Positions 18,999 through 27,350 of a stretch of 64,000 nt of DNA are shown in pieces. The stretch comes from Aminobacter aganoensis (GTDB taxonomy: Bacteria > Pseudomonadota > Alphaproteobacteria > Rhizobiales > Rhizobiaceae): assembly GCF_014206975.1 (NCBI RefSeq), contig NZ_JACHOU010000001.1, positions 248,001 through 312,000 of the forward strand, written 5' to 3'. A program made the translations under genes and the position numbers. How positions within the stretch are numbered: the first letter of the stretch is position 1; each line of letters opens with the position of its first letter. The notes under the pieces were generated by a model, which worked only from the letters and a program-made list of their open reading frames with translations, was not told where the DNA came from and made no database searches.

Positions 18999-19304
18999 AT
19001 GTGCAGGGTATTTGCCGGACAGGATCCGAAAGGCTATCACCAGATCAACCGGTCGATCAGGATCGCCGGGCATTCGACCAGCATCCAGCTGGAGGCTACC
19101 TTCTGGGACCTGCTCGACGAGATCGCAGCCTCGCAAGGACTGACGACGCCGAAGTTCATTTCCAAGCTTTATGACGAGGCGATCGAGATCAATGGAACGA
19201 TCCCGAACTTCGCATCCATGCTGCGCACCACATGCGCCCTCTATCTGCGCGGCCACAAGCCGGGCGCCGAAGAGATCGAGGCGCTGAAGCGCTACGCGGC
19301 ATAG
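18999..19304 (+). CDS. Ribbon-helix-helix domain protein
   Basis: 101 residues. MCRVFAGQDPKGYHQINRSI, GHSTSIQLEATFWDLLDEIA and FISKLYDEAIE are the marks of the RHH_4 family (PF13467), alphaproteobacterial DNA-binding proteins whose targets are generally unknown. The ATG follows GGGAGGATTGAT. It stands between two gene clusters on the opposite strand and has no operon partner. Confidence 0.88.
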   Translation: MCRVFAGQDPKGYHQINRSIRIAGHSTSIQLEATFWDLLDEIAASQGLTTPKFISKLYDEAIEINGTIPNFASMLRTTCALYLRGHKPGAEEIEALKRYAA

Positions 19305-19347
19305 CCGAGCCTAACTCAGTTCTTGCTACCAGGTCTTGCGACTCGGA

Positions 19348-19380
19348 AGAAGAAACGCCCCGGGCCGAGACCCGGGGCGC
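19348..19380 (-). terminator. Terminator of glnII
   Basis: CGCCCCGGG (19357-19365) pairs with CCCGGGGCG (19372-19380) around a 6-base loop; on the minus strand TTTCTTCTT follows. It lies 20 bases after the glnII stop. Confidence 0.85.
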
Positions 19381-19400
19381 TGTTCGATCTCGCCTAAAAT

Positions 19401-20441
19401 TTAAGCAGCAGCCTTGGTCTCGACGCTGGTCGGCACCGTGCTGATGGTCTTCAGGATCTGCGAGGCGATCTGGTAGGGGTCGCCCTGCGAGTTCGGACGG
19501 CGATCTTCGAGATAGCCGCGATAGCCGTCACGGACGAAGCTGTGGGGGACGCGCACCGAGGCGCCACGGTCGGCAACACCCCAGGTGAAGACGTCGATCG
19601 ACGCCGTCTCGTGCTTGCCGGTCAGGCGCAGGTGGTTGTCGGGGCCGTAGACGGCGATGTGATCTTCGCGGGCCTCGCCGAACGCTTCCATCAGCGCCTC
19701 GAAATAGGCCTTGCCGCCGATTTCGCGCAGGTGAGCCGTCGAGAAGTTGGCGTGCATGCCCGAGCCGTTCCAGTCGGTGTCGCCCAGCGGCTTGCAGTGA
19801 TACTCGATGTCGATGCCGTACTTTTCGGTCAGGCGCTGCAGCAGGTAGCGCGCGATCCACATCTCATCGGCCGCCTTCTTCGAGCCCTTGCCGAAAATCT
19901 GGAATTCCCACTGGCCCTTGGCCACCTCGGCATTGATGCCCTCGTGGTTGATGCCGGCGTCAAGGCAAAGGTCGAGATGCTCCTCGACGATCTGGCGGGC
20001 GATATCGCCGACTGCCTGGTAGCCGACGCCGGTGTAGTACGGACCCTGCGGCGCCGGGAAGCCGGTTTCGGGGAAACCGAGCGGACGGCCGTTCTTGTAG
20101 AAGAAATATTCCTGCTCGAAACCGAACCAGGCGCCCTCGTCGTCAAGGACGGTCGCACGCGTGTTGGACGGGTGCGGGGTGACGCCATCCGGCATCATGA
20201 CTTCGCACATGACGAGCGCGCCGTTCTTGCGGGCCGGATCGGGATAGATTGCGACCGGCTTGAGCACGCAATCGGAGCTCTTGCCTTCGGCCTGCCTGGT
20301 CGAGCTGCCGTCGAAACCCCAGAGCGGAAGCTGCTCGAGCTTCGGGAACTCCGCAAACTCCTTGACCTGGGTCTTGCCGCGGAGATTGGCCGCAGGCGTG
20401 TAACCATCCAGCCAGATGTACTCGAGCTTGTACTTCGTCAT
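19401..20441 (-). CDS. glnII: Glutamine synthetase type II
   Basis: 346 residues, the eukaryotic-like GSII found in rhizobia and actinomycetes; assimilates ammonia under nitrogen limitation and, unlike GSI, is not adenylylated. Seen are MTKYKLEYIWLDGYTPAANL, LPLWGFDGSSTRQAEG, the GPYYTGVG segment, NGSGMHANFSTAHLR and the ASVRVPHSFVRDGYRGYLED C-terminal block. The ATG at 20441 follows GAGAGGATAGC. A perfect -24/-12 promoter and an NtrC-type site lie upstream, so expression should depend on RpoN and NtrC. Confidence 0.98.
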   Translation of the reverse strand: MTKYKLEYIWLDGYTPAANLRGKTQVKEFAEFPKLEQLPLWGFDGSSTRQAEGKSSDCVLKPVAIYPDPARKNGALVMCEVMMPDGVTPHPSNTRATVLDDEGAWFGFEQEYFFYKNGRPLGFPETGFPAPQGPYYTGVGYQAVGDIARQIVEEHLDLCLDAGINHEGINAEVAKGQWEFQIFGKGSKKAADEMWIARYLLQRLTEKYGIDIEYHCKPLGDTDWNGSGMHANFSTAHLREIGGKAYFEALMEAFGEAREDHIAVYGPDNHLRLTGKHETASIDVFTWGVADRGASVRVPHSFVRDGYRGYLEDRRPNSQGDPYQIASQILKTISTVPTSVETKAAA

Positions 20442-20501
20442 GCTATCCTCTCGGTGTCGTGCCTGCCGGCCATTGGCGGCCGGCGTGTCGCAAGAGAAGA
20501 A

Positions 20502-20516
20502 GCAAGCCTCGTGCCA
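20502..20516 (-). promoter_or_regulatory. Sigma-54 (-24/-12) promoter of glnII
   Basis: On the minus strand TGGCACGAGGCTTGC matches the RpoN consensus TGGCAC-N5-TTGC without mismatch. It lies about 60 bases upstream of the glnII ATG. Confidence 0.88.
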
Positions 20517-20568
20517 ACTCGAAAAATGCAGGAACCGCAACGGGGGGAGAGTTCGCGGAAAAAGCCGA

Positions 20569-20585
20569 TGCTCAAAAAACAGGCA
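20569..20585. promoter_or_regulatory. Candidate NtrC enhancer of glnII
   Basis: On the minus strand TGCCTGTTTTTTGAGCA, 14 of 17 bases identical with the site upstream of glnB (14042-14058). It is centred about 85 bases upstream of the predicted transcription start. Confidence 0.6.
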
Positions 20586-20654
20586 AACTAAGGCAGCAGC
20601 GCTGACATTCTGCCCAAGACTCGGGCGCAGCCCGCCCGGCCGGCCAGAACGGGA

Positions 20655-21449
20655 TCAGCCAGCCTTCAACGCCTCGAGCAAAGCCACCGCGGAAACCATG
20701 TCCCGCTTGCGGTTGCTCCGGCGGGCGATGGCCTCGGAATCCTGGCCCCAATGCTCGATCTGCCAGTCTTCGTCGACATGGGCGGCGGCCCACGCCGCCT
20801 CGACATCGAGCTCGCCGGCCTCGACGGCGAGCGCCAGAAGAGCCGAACCGGTCAATGTGGTCATCAGGTGGAGCGCTGCCAGCCGCATCGGTTCGGCACG
20901 CTGCGACAGGTGGATGCCAAGCGCGGCGATGGCAGCGCGCGGCTGCTCGACATGCATGACGCCTTCGGCCAGCACGAAATGCGCGCTCAGCGACGCGCGC
21001 GCCCAATCCAGTACCGGGTCCCATGCCTCGGACTGGCGCTCGACGAGTTTTTCCGGGCTGTCGGCACGGTAGCAAAGCAGATCCGACGACGAGAAGCGCA
21101 AGATGTCCTCGAGCACCGCCTGCGGATCGGTGGCGACCCCGTCGATCGCCGTGTTGACCAGGCGCAGCACCGGCATGGTGAACGGGTCGATGTTGTCGAC
21201 CTGGGCAGCAAATTCGTCGGCCACCAGTTGCGCTGCGGCCTCCGTCGGCAAGGCAAGCAGTGCCCTGCCCGGCGTGCGCACCGGCTTGCCGTCGAGCTGC
21301 ACGGCAAAGCCTTCGTCGACAGCGGCAACCGAAGCGGCTTCGTAGAACCGCTTGGGCAGTTGCCGGCGCATCGTGCTTTGGGCACGGCGGATCGGATCGG
21401 GATCGGACAGCGCGTCGCCAGCTTCAAGGTCGCTCAGGATGTCACGCAT
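20655..21449 (-). CDS. ATP12 family F1-ATPase assembly chaperone
   Basis: 264 residues from the ATG at 21449 (an in-frame TTG 4 codons earlier is possible). RRQLPKRFYEAASVAAVDEG, VQLDGKPVRTPGRALLALPT, DPFTMPVLRLVNTAIDGV and DLLCYRADSPEKLVERQ are the conserved ATP12 blocks. In mitochondria ATP12 binds the F1 alpha subunit during assembly; the alphaproteobacterial homologue is presumed to do the same. It is the last gene of a minus-strand run crcB-rluC-HAD-ATP12, a familiar order in this order of bacteria. Confidence 0.93.
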   Translation of the reverse strand: MRDILSDLEAGDALSDPDPIRRAQSTMRRQLPKRFYEAASVAAVDEGFAVQLDGKPVRTPGRALLALPTEAAAQLVADEFAAQVDNIDPFTMPVLRLVNTAIDGVATDPQAVLEDILRFSSSDLLCYRADSPEKLVERQSEAWDPVLDWARASLSAHFVLAEGVMHVEQPRAAIAALGIHLSQRAEPMRLAALHLMTTLTGSALLALAVEAGELDVEAAWAAAHVDEDWQIEHWGQDSEAIARRSNRKRDMVSAVALLEALKAG

Positions 21450-21478
21450 GGGTTGTTCCAATCAGTCGAAAAGGGCAA

Positions 21479-22159
21479 TCAATCGATGAGGGCGAGCAAA
21501 TCGCCGGGCTTGGCCAAAACGGTCTCGGCACCGGTCGCCAGCAAGCCGTCGCGGCCATGGTAACCCCAGCACACGCCTATCGCGCGGGCGCCGGCACTTC
21601 TGGCCATCTGCATGTCATAGATGGCGTCGCCAACCACGAAAGTCGAGGCCGGATCGATGCCGGTTTCGGCGCAGCATTCCAGCACCATGGCGGGATGCGG
21701 CTTGGAGCGGCAGTCGTCGGCAGTGCGGATGGTCACGAAATGGCGCTCGAAACCATAGGTTTCCATCACACGCTGCACGCCGCGGCGCGACTTGCCGGTG
21801 ACCATGCCGATCAGCACGTCGTCGCGCTGGGCGAGCACGTCGATCAGTTCGGCGATGCCGTCATAGAGCGGCTCATGGAAATTCGAGGGTGCGCGCGAGG
21901 CGATGAAATGCGCCTTGTAGCGCTCGGCCAGGCGGCTGCACTCGGCATCGAGCGGACGTCCGAGCAACGTCGCAATGGCAAGATCGAGCGTCAGCCCGAT
22001 GATGCCCTTGGTCGCCTCCAGTGCCGGCTCGGCAAGGTCAGCCTCGCGAAACGTCGCGACCATGGTGGCGTGGATGAGGTCGGCGCTGTCGACCAGCGTG
22101 CCGTCGCAGTCGAACAGCACCAGCTTCAAGGCGCTGTCGCCGACGGAGCCTGCCGTCAC
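21479..22159 (-). CDS. HAD family hydrolase, phosphoglycolate phosphatase-like
   Basis: 226 residues. Motif I FDCDGTLVDS holds both catalytic Asp residues, motif II Thr lies in GMVTGKSRRG, the motif III Lys in CRSKPHP and motif IV in VVGDAIYDMQMA; a helical cap lies between residues 25 and 95. This is the subfamily of phosphoglycolate and related sugar-phosphate phosphatases. The start overlaps the stop of the pseudouridine synthase gene by 4 bases, indicating translational coupling. The true substrate is unknown. Confidence 0.9.
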   Translation of the reverse strand: MTAGSVGDSALKLVLFDCDGTLVDSADLIHATMVATFREADLAEPALEATKGIIGLTLDLAIATLLGRPLDAECSRLAERYKAHFIASRAPSNFHEPLYDGIAELIDVLAQRDDVLIGMVTGKSRRGVQRVMETYGFERHFVTIRTADDCRSKPHPAMVLECCAETGIDPASTFVVGDAIYDMQMARSAGARAIGVCWGYHGRDGLLATGAETVLAKPGDLLALID

Positions 22160-23139
22160 GCCGGCTCCCCGCTTTCATCGTCGAAGCCGATGAGGTTCCA
22201 GCTCTGGCGCATATGCGGCGGCATCGGCGCGGTGACGTCGATCACGCCATGGTCGGGATGCGGAATGACGATCCGGCGTGCGTGCAGGTGCAGCTTGTTC
22301 TGCAGCCCGCCCGGAAACTCCCAGTTGGTGTCGTGCTCAAAATATTTCGGATCGCCGATGATCGGGCAGCCGATATAGGCGGCGTGCACGCGCAGCTGGT
22401 GGGTGCGGCCGGTATAGGGCTCCATCTCCAGCCAGGTCATGGTCTGGGCGGCCTGCTCCAGCACGCGGTAGTAGGAAACCGCGTGGTCGGCGCCCTTTTC
22501 GCCATGCTTGGCGACGCGCATGCGGTCGCCGTCCGGCGTCTGTTCCTTGACCAGCCAGGTCGAGATCTTGTCTTCGCGCTTCGGCGGCGCGCCCTTGACC
22601 AGGGCCCAGTACGTTTTCTTGGTCTCGCGGGCACGGAAAGCCTCGGCGAGCTTCATCGCCGCCAGACGCGTGCGCGCCACGACCAGCACGCCCGAGGTGT
22701 CGCGGTCGAGCCGGTGGACCAGGCGCGGCTTCTCGCCCTTCTTGTTGCGCCAGGCCTCGAGCATGTCGTCGAGGTGACGCACCACGCCCGAACCGCCCTG
22801 CACGGCAAGGCCGGCCGGCTTGTTGAAGACGAAGACCTTGGAATCCTCGTAGATCAGCATCTTGGCCAGAACGTCGCCATCGTCCTGGTCGCGCATCGTG
22901 CGGGCGGTCAGCGGGCCGTCGTTCTTCTTGTCGACTTCGAGCGGCGGGATGCGGATGACATGTCCCGGCTCGACGCGCGTATCGGCCTTGGCGCGGCCGC
23001 CATTGACGCGGATCTGGCCCGAGCGCAGCAGTTTCTGCAGGTGGCCGAAGCCGAGCCCCGGATAATGGGACTTGAACCAGCGGTCGAGCCTCATGCCCGT
23101 TTCGCCAGCTTCCACCGTGACCTGTTCAACGCCTGCCAT
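22156..23139 (-). CDS. rluC: RluC/RluD family pseudouridine synthase
   Basis: 327 residues; isomerises uridines in 23S rRNA. N-terminal S4 domain (MRLDRWFKSHYPGLGFGHLQ, residues ~17-75), then the catalytic motif HRLDRDTSGVLVVAR with the nucleophilic Asp, and the C-terminal TGRTHQLRVHAAYIGCPIIGD. The S4 domain plus this length suits RluC better than RluA; whether the target is RluC- or RluD-type is less sure. It overlaps the HAD gene by 4 bases and follows crcB. Confidence 0.92.
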   Translation of the reverse strand: MAGVEQVTVEAGETGMRLDRWFKSHYPGLGFGHLQKLLRSGQIRVNGGRAKADTRVEPGHVIRIPPLEVDKKNDGPLTARTMRDQDDGDVLAKMLIYEDSKVFVFNKPAGLAVQGGSGVVRHLDDMLEAWRNKKGEKPRLVHRLDRDTSGVLVVARTRLAAMKLAEAFRARETKKTYWALVKGAPPKREDKISTWLVKEQTPDGDRMRVAKHGEKGADHAVSYYRVLEQAAQTMTWLEMEPYTGRTHQLRVHAAYIGCPIIGDPKYFEHDTNWEFPGGLQNKLHLHARRIVIPHPDHGVIDVTAPMPPHMRQSWNLIGFDDESGEPA

Positions 23140-23174
23140 TGTTCAATTGTCCTTTTCGAAGCGGCCCAATAGCA

Positions 23175-23552
23175 TCAGCCGATGCTTCTTGCGAGCCACA
23201 TTCCCAGGAACAGCGCCAGAATGGCGCATATGACGCTGGCAAATGCATAACCGAAGGCCGGCAAGGTCGATCCGCGCTCCCACAAGGCGGCAAAATCCAG
23301 CGAGAATGCCGAAAAGGTGGTGAAGCCGCCGAGGATGCCGGTGGCCACGAACAGGCGCAACTCGTTCGAGCCGCCGAACCGGCGTGCCAGCAGGCCGACG
23401 AACAGTCCCATGGCAAAAGAGCCCAGCACGTTGATCGCCAGCGTGCCCCAGGGAAAATTAGGCCCGACGAGCCTGAGCGCCAGCAGATTGGCGAGATGAC
23501 GCAGCGCGGCGCCGATGGCGCCGCCGAGTGCAACGAGCGATAGATGAAGCAT
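23175..23552 (-). CDS. crcB: Fluoride channel CrcB/Fluc
   Basis: 125 residues with four hydrophobic helices; a small dual-topology fluoride exporter that works as a dimer. Signature segments are GGAIGAALRHL, WGTLAINVLGSF and TGILGGFTTFSAFSLD, with the pore Asn and Phe residues present. The ATG at 23552 follows AGGA at 7 bases. I looked for a fluoride riboswitch in the divergent mazG-crcB gap and did not see one. First gene of the rluC-HAD-ATP12 run. Confidence 0.93.
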   Translation of the reverse strand: MLHLSLVALGGAIGAALRHLANLLALRLVGPNFPWGTLAINVLGSFAMGLFVGLLARRFGGSNELRLFVATGILGGFTTFSAFSLDFAALWERGSTLPAFGYAFASVICAILALFLGMWLARSIG

Positions 23553-23705
23553 GGGCAGGTCCTGCGCGCAATTGCATGGTCCATAACACAGAACCGCGCC
23601 CAGGCAGGCGCGATGCGCCGGCGCAGCACCGACTAGGCTGTGGACAAGGCAGCTGCGCCGCAAGCCATTGTTGGGCGGGCGGCAGCCGGGCTATAGCATC
23701 GCCCC

Positions 23706-24530
23706 ATGCAACCCTCCAAAGACATCTCCCGCCTGATCGAGATCATGGCTGCCCTGCGCGAGCCGGAAACCGGCTGTCCCTGGGACATCGAGCAGAATTT
23801 CGCGACCATTGCGCCCTATACGATCGAGGAAGCCTACGAGGTCGCCGACGCGATCTCGCGCAACGACATCGACCATCTGAAGGAAGAGCTGGGCGACCTG
23901 TTGCTGCAAGTCGTCTACCACGCCCAGATGGCCGAAGAGGCCGGCGAGTTCGCCTTCGGCGACGTGGTCGATGCCATCACCACCAAGATGATCCGCAGGC
24001 ATCCGCACGTCTTTGGCGACGCCAAGGCGCGCGAGGCGCGTTCGGCCAAGGGCATGTGGGAAAAGATCAAGGCGGAAGAAAAGGCGGAACGGCGTGCCGC
24101 GCGCATCGCCCGCGGGCTCGACCCCGAGGATCACGGCCACGGCTTTCTCGACGGCGTGCCCGTCGCCCTGCCCGCACTGACGCGTGCGCTGAAGCTGCAG
24201 GAAAAAGCGGCCCGCGTCGGCTTCGACTGGGGCGAGGCAGCACCGATCCTCGACAAGATCGAAGAAGAGATCGGCGAATTGCGCGAGGCGATGGCCCAGG
24301 GCGACCAGGCCGCGGTCAAGGACGAGTTCGGCGACATGCTGTTTGCGCTGGTCAATCTCGGCCGCCACCTGCAGCTCGATTCCGAGGCGGCGCTTGCCGG
24401 CACCAACGACAAGTTCCGCAAGCGTTTCCACTATGTCGAAAAATCACTCAACGATGCCGGCCACAGCCTGGAGGCTGCAACGCTCGACGAGATGGAAGCG
24501 CTGTGGCAGCAGGCCAAGACGGCGAAGTAG
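23706..24530 (+). CDS. mazG: Nucleoside triphosphate pyrophosphohydrolase
   Basis: 274 residues, two tandem MazG domains. It hydrolyses (d)NTPs to monophosphates and clears abnormal nucleotides. The first domain has CPWDIEQNFATIAPYTIEEAYE and LKEELGDLLLQVVYHAQMAEE, giving the EExxE and ExxD magnesium sites; the second has FDWGEAAPILDKIEEEIGELRE and DEFGDMLFALVNLGRHL. Length matches E. coli MazG. It is divergent from crcB and monocistronic; there is no mazEF partner nearby. Confidence 0.96.
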   Translation: MQPSKDISRLIEIMAALREPETGCPWDIEQNFATIAPYTIEEAYEVADAISRNDIDHLKEELGDLLLQVVYHAQMAEEAGEFAFGDVVDAITTKMIRRHPHVFGDAKAREARSAKGMWEKIKAEEKAERRAARIARGLDPEDHGHGFLDGVPVALPALTRALKLQEKAARVGFDWGEAAPILDKIEEEIGELREAMAQGDQAAVKDEFGDMLFALVNLGRHLQLDSEAALAGTNDKFRKRFHYVEKSLNDAGHSLEAATLDEMEALWQQAKTAK

Positions 24531-24556
24531 CTAGTTCCTATACCGGGCTCAGCTCG

Positions 24557-24617
24557 GCACCGGCCCCCTCTCCGGTTCGCTGCGCGAACCACCTCTCCCC
24601 TGCTTCGCGGGGGCGAG
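24557..24617. repeat. Intergenic palindromic repeat between mazG and hflX
   Basis: Contains GGTTCGC/GCGAACC (24574-24590, 3-base loop) and CCCC-TGCTTCGC-GGGG, bordered by CCCCTCTCC runs. The composition and layout match a short repeat scattered in rhizobial intergenic regions. It lies between two convergent genes and could also limit read-through. Confidence 0.6.
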
Positions 24618-24635
24618 GAACCCAACATGGCAAGC

Positions 24636-26024
24636 CTAGCGCTTGTTCCTGAGGATTTTGGCCGCGATCTCGTCGCGGGCCGAAGCTGTCGCCTTGAGCG
24701 TCATCGACACGCTGCCGTCGTCATTGTCGGTGCGCGAAACGACGTCGCCATTGCGGTAGAGCCAGTCGATCTGGCCGAGCTGGCTCGGCTCCAGCGTGAC
24801 GTCAATGGATTCGAGCTCGCCCGAAACCCGCTGCTCGATCAGGCCAGTAAGCGCAGGGAGGCCCTCGCCCGTGATTGCTGAAATGGCGATCGGCGGCGTC
24901 TTGCGGCCGTCAACACTGTCGGAAAGCAGCCGCTCGCGATTGCCCTCGTCGAGCTGGTCGATCTTGTTCCAGACCTCGACGACACGGTCGGTATCGGCCG
25001 CATCGACGCCGAGGTCGGACAGGATGCGCTCGACATCGTCGGCCTGGGCCGCGGTATCGGGGTCGGAAATGTCACGCAGGTGGATGACGAGGTCGGCTTC
25101 GACCACCTCTTCCAGCGTCGCCCGGAAGGCCGCGATCAGGTGCGTCGGCAGGTCGGAGATGAAACCGACGGTGTCGGACAGGATGATCGGCGTGCCATGC
25201 GGCAGCCGCACCCGGCGCAGCGTCGGATCGAGCGTCGCAAACAGCATGTTCTCGGCCAACACGGCAGCACCGGTCAGCCGGTTGAACAGCGTCGACTTGC
25301 CGGCGTTGGTGTAGCCGACGATGGCGACCACCGGGAACGGCACCTTGCGGCGCTTGGCACGGTGCAGGTCGCGCGTGCGGACCACCGTCTCAAGCTCCTT
25401 CTTGAGCTTAATGATCTTTTCCTGCAGCGCGCGCCGGTCGGATTCGATCTGGGTTTCGCCGGGACCGCCGAGGAAGCCCGCACCGCCGCGCTGGCGCTCG
25501 AGGTGGGTCCAGCTGCGAACCAGCCGGCCCTTCTGGTAGTTGAGATGGGCAAGCTCGACCTGCAGCGTGCCTTCCTTGGTGCGTGCGCGCCGGCCGAAGA
25601 TTTCGAGGATGAGCCCGGTGCGGTCGAGCACCTTGGCGTTCATCTCTTTTTCGAGGTTGCGCTGCTGCACCGGCGTCAGCGGGTGGTCGACGATGACCAG
25701 CTCAGCGCCGCGCTCCTTCACGATCTCGGCGAACTCCTCGACCTTGCCGGTGCCCAGGAGGGTCGCCGGGCGCGGGTCGTTGAGGGTGACGATCGCGGTG
25801 TGCACGGGTTCGAGATCGATGGCCCGGGTCAGCCCGACGGCCTCGTCGTGGCGGGCCTCGGCCGAACGCTGCAATCGCGGGCGCGCGCTGTCGTCGTCAC
25901 CCTTGGGCTGGCGCGTCAGCACCGGCACGATGACGATCGCGCGCGTCGGAGCTTTGTCGCCCCCTATCGATTCGGGTCCATTGCTGGCACCGGCCTTGGC
26001 GCCGGCGTTCCTGTCGCGTGCCAA
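24636..26024 (-). CDS. hflX: GTPase HflX
   Basis: 462 residues; ribosome-associated GTPase that rescues or splits stalled and stressed ribosomes. N-terminal HflX domain with GTGKVEEFAEIV and LVIDHPLTPVQQRNLEK, a GGPGETQIESDRR linker, then the G domain: G1 GYTNAGKSTLFN, G3 DTVGFISDLP and G4 NKID. It begins with TTG, one base after the hfq stop, with AGGG 7 bases upstream; no better ATG exists in frame. Cotranscription with hfq is the usual arrangement. Confidence 0.95.
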   Translation of the reverse strand: MARDRNAGAKAGASNGPESIGGDKAPTRAIVIVPVLTRQPKGDDDSARPRLQRSAEARHDEAVGLTRAIDLEPVHTAIVTLNDPRPATLLGTGKVEEFAEIVKERGAELVIVDHPLTPVQQRNLEKEMNAKVLDRTGLILEIFGRRARTKEGTLQVELAHLNYQKGRLVRSWTHLERQRGGAGFLGGPGETQIESDRRALQEKIIKLKKELETVVRTRDLHRAKRRKVPFPVVAIVGYTNAGKSTLFNRLTGAAVLAENMLFATLDPTLRRVRLPHGTPIILSDTVGFISDLPTHLIAAFRATLEEVVEADLVIHLRDISDPDTAAQADDVERILSDLGVDAADTDRVVEVWNKIDQLDEGNRERLLSDSVDGRKTPPIAISAITGEGLPALTGLIEQRVSGELESIDVTLEPSQLGQIDWLYRNGDVVSRTDNDDGSVSMTLKATASARDEIAAKILRNKR

Positions 26025-26270
26025 TCAGCCGCCCTGGCTTTCCTCGCCATCGAACATCTGAACCGGCTGGCTCGGCATGATCGTGGAGATGGCATGCTTG
26101 TAGACGAGCTGGGAATGCCCGTCACGGCGCAACAAAACACAGAAATTGTCGAAGGAAGTAACGACCCCGGTCAATTTCACGCCGTTAATGAGGAAAATGG
26201 TGAGTGGGTTTTTGCTCTTGCGAACTGAATTCAGGAAAAGGTCCTGAAGATTCTGCGATCGTTCCGCCAT
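26025..26270 (-). CDS. hfq: RNA chaperone Hfq
   Basis: 81 residues. Sm-fold hexamer that pairs small RNAs with mRNAs. Sm1 contains [27 protein letters not shown] and Sm2 contains [16 protein letters not shown]; the proximal-face motif YKHA and Gln in SQNLQD are intact. Short C-terminal tail, typical of alphaproteobacteria. The ATG at 26270 gives the [10 protein letters not shown] start. Directly precedes hflX. Confidence 0.98.
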   Translation of the reverse strand: MAERSQNLQDLFLNSVRKSKNPLTIFLINGVKLTGVVTSFDNFCVLLRRDGHSQLVYKHAISTIMPSQPVQMFDGEESQGG

Positions 26271-26408
26271 TGTTTTTTTCTTTCGCCGATCCCTGTCTGC
26301 TGCCAATGCGCCAAATTACCGGGCTCATGTCAAGCGAGCAAACACCCCTTGCCACATCGCGCGGCAAGCTGAACGAGATGAATTTAACCATTTACGCCCA
26401 AGCGGTTA

Positions 26409-27272
26409 TCAGGCTTGGATTTTTTCCGCAACGTCAAAAAAGGCTTCGCGCAGGGAAAGCGCCACCGAGCCGGGGTGTCCATTGGCCACGGGTTGGCCGT
26501 CGATCGCAACAATCGGCATGATCACTGTGGTTGCAGCCGTGATGAACGCTTCGCGCGCTGCCTTGGCTTCCGCGACGGTAAAGCCACGTTCCTCGACCGT
26601 CAGCCCGAGCTTCTCGGCGACCTTGAACAGCGTGGCGCGGGTGATGCCGCGCAGGATGCCATGATCGGCCGGGCGCGTGACCAGGACACCGTCCCTGGTG
26701 ACGATCCAGGCGTTGGTGGCCGCCCCTTCCTTGACCGTGCCGTCCGGATCGACGAACCACGCTTCCTGGGCGCCGGCTTCCTTGGCCTGCTGGCGCGCCA
26801 GCACGTTGGGCAGCAGGCCGACCGACTTGATGTCGACGCGCTCCCAGCGGTTTTCCGGAACGGTGATGACCTTGAGCCCTGCCCCGGCCTTCTTGGCCGC
26901 GGCCACCGGGTCGGTGCGCTTGGCGGTCACCACCAGCGCGGGACGCGTGCCGTTGGCGGGAAATACGTGATCGCGCGGCGCCACCCCACGCGTCACCTGG
27001 AGGTAGACCATGCCGTTGTGGACGCGGTTGCGGCGGATGACCTCGCGCATGACGTGCACGAGCACGGCGCGATTGACCGGCCAGTCGATCCTGAGTTCCG
27101 ACAACGAGCGGTCGAGCCGGTCGAGATGACCGACGCTGTCGACGATGAAGCCGCGCGCCACCTCGCAAACCTCGTAGACACCATCGGCGAACTGATAGCC
27201 GCGATCCTCGATATGCACGGAGGCGTCCGAATGGGCGACGTAACGCCCGTTGACGTAAGCGATGCGCGGCAT
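26409..27272 (-). CDS. dat: D-amino acid aminotransferase
   Basis: 287 residues; PLP fold type IV transaminase that makes D-glutamate or D-alanine. HIEDRGYQFADGVYEV, the PLP-lysine segment DIKSVGLLPNVLARQ and GAATNAWIV are conserved with D-alanine aminotransferases rather than with IlvE. ATG 27272 gives the usual MPRIAYVNG start. It lies between trkA and hfq in the long minus-strand run from dusB, with a 78-base gap to trkA. Confidence 0.92.
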   Translation of the reverse strand: MPRIAYVNGRYVAHSDASVHIEDRGYQFADGVYEVCEVARGFIVDSVGHLDRLDRSLSELRIDWPVNRAVLVHVMREVIRRNRVHNGMVYLQVTRGVAPRDHVFPANGTRPALVVTAKRTDPVAAAKKAGAGLKVITVPENRWERVDIKSVGLLPNVLARQQAKEAGAQEAWFVDPDGTVKEGAATNAWIVTRDGVLVTRPADHGILRGITRATLFKVAEKLGLTVEERGFTVAEAKAAREAFITAATTVIMPIVAIDGQPVANGHPGSVALSLREAFFDVAEKIQA

Positions 27273-27350
27273 GGTTTTGGTGACCCTCGGAGTTTTACGG
27301 AGTTCTAGTCGATCTGCGCCGGGCGGCAATGTTCAAACGGCTGGTCCAGG

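Noticed and set aside
23553-23705. Fluoride riboswitch upstream of crcB
   Set aside because: The conserved pseudoknot core of the crcB motif is not recognisable in the divergent mazG-crcB gap.
23706-24530. Toxin-antitoxin role for mazG
   Set aside because: It is a two-domain housekeeping pyrophosphohydrolase without mazE or mazF beside it.
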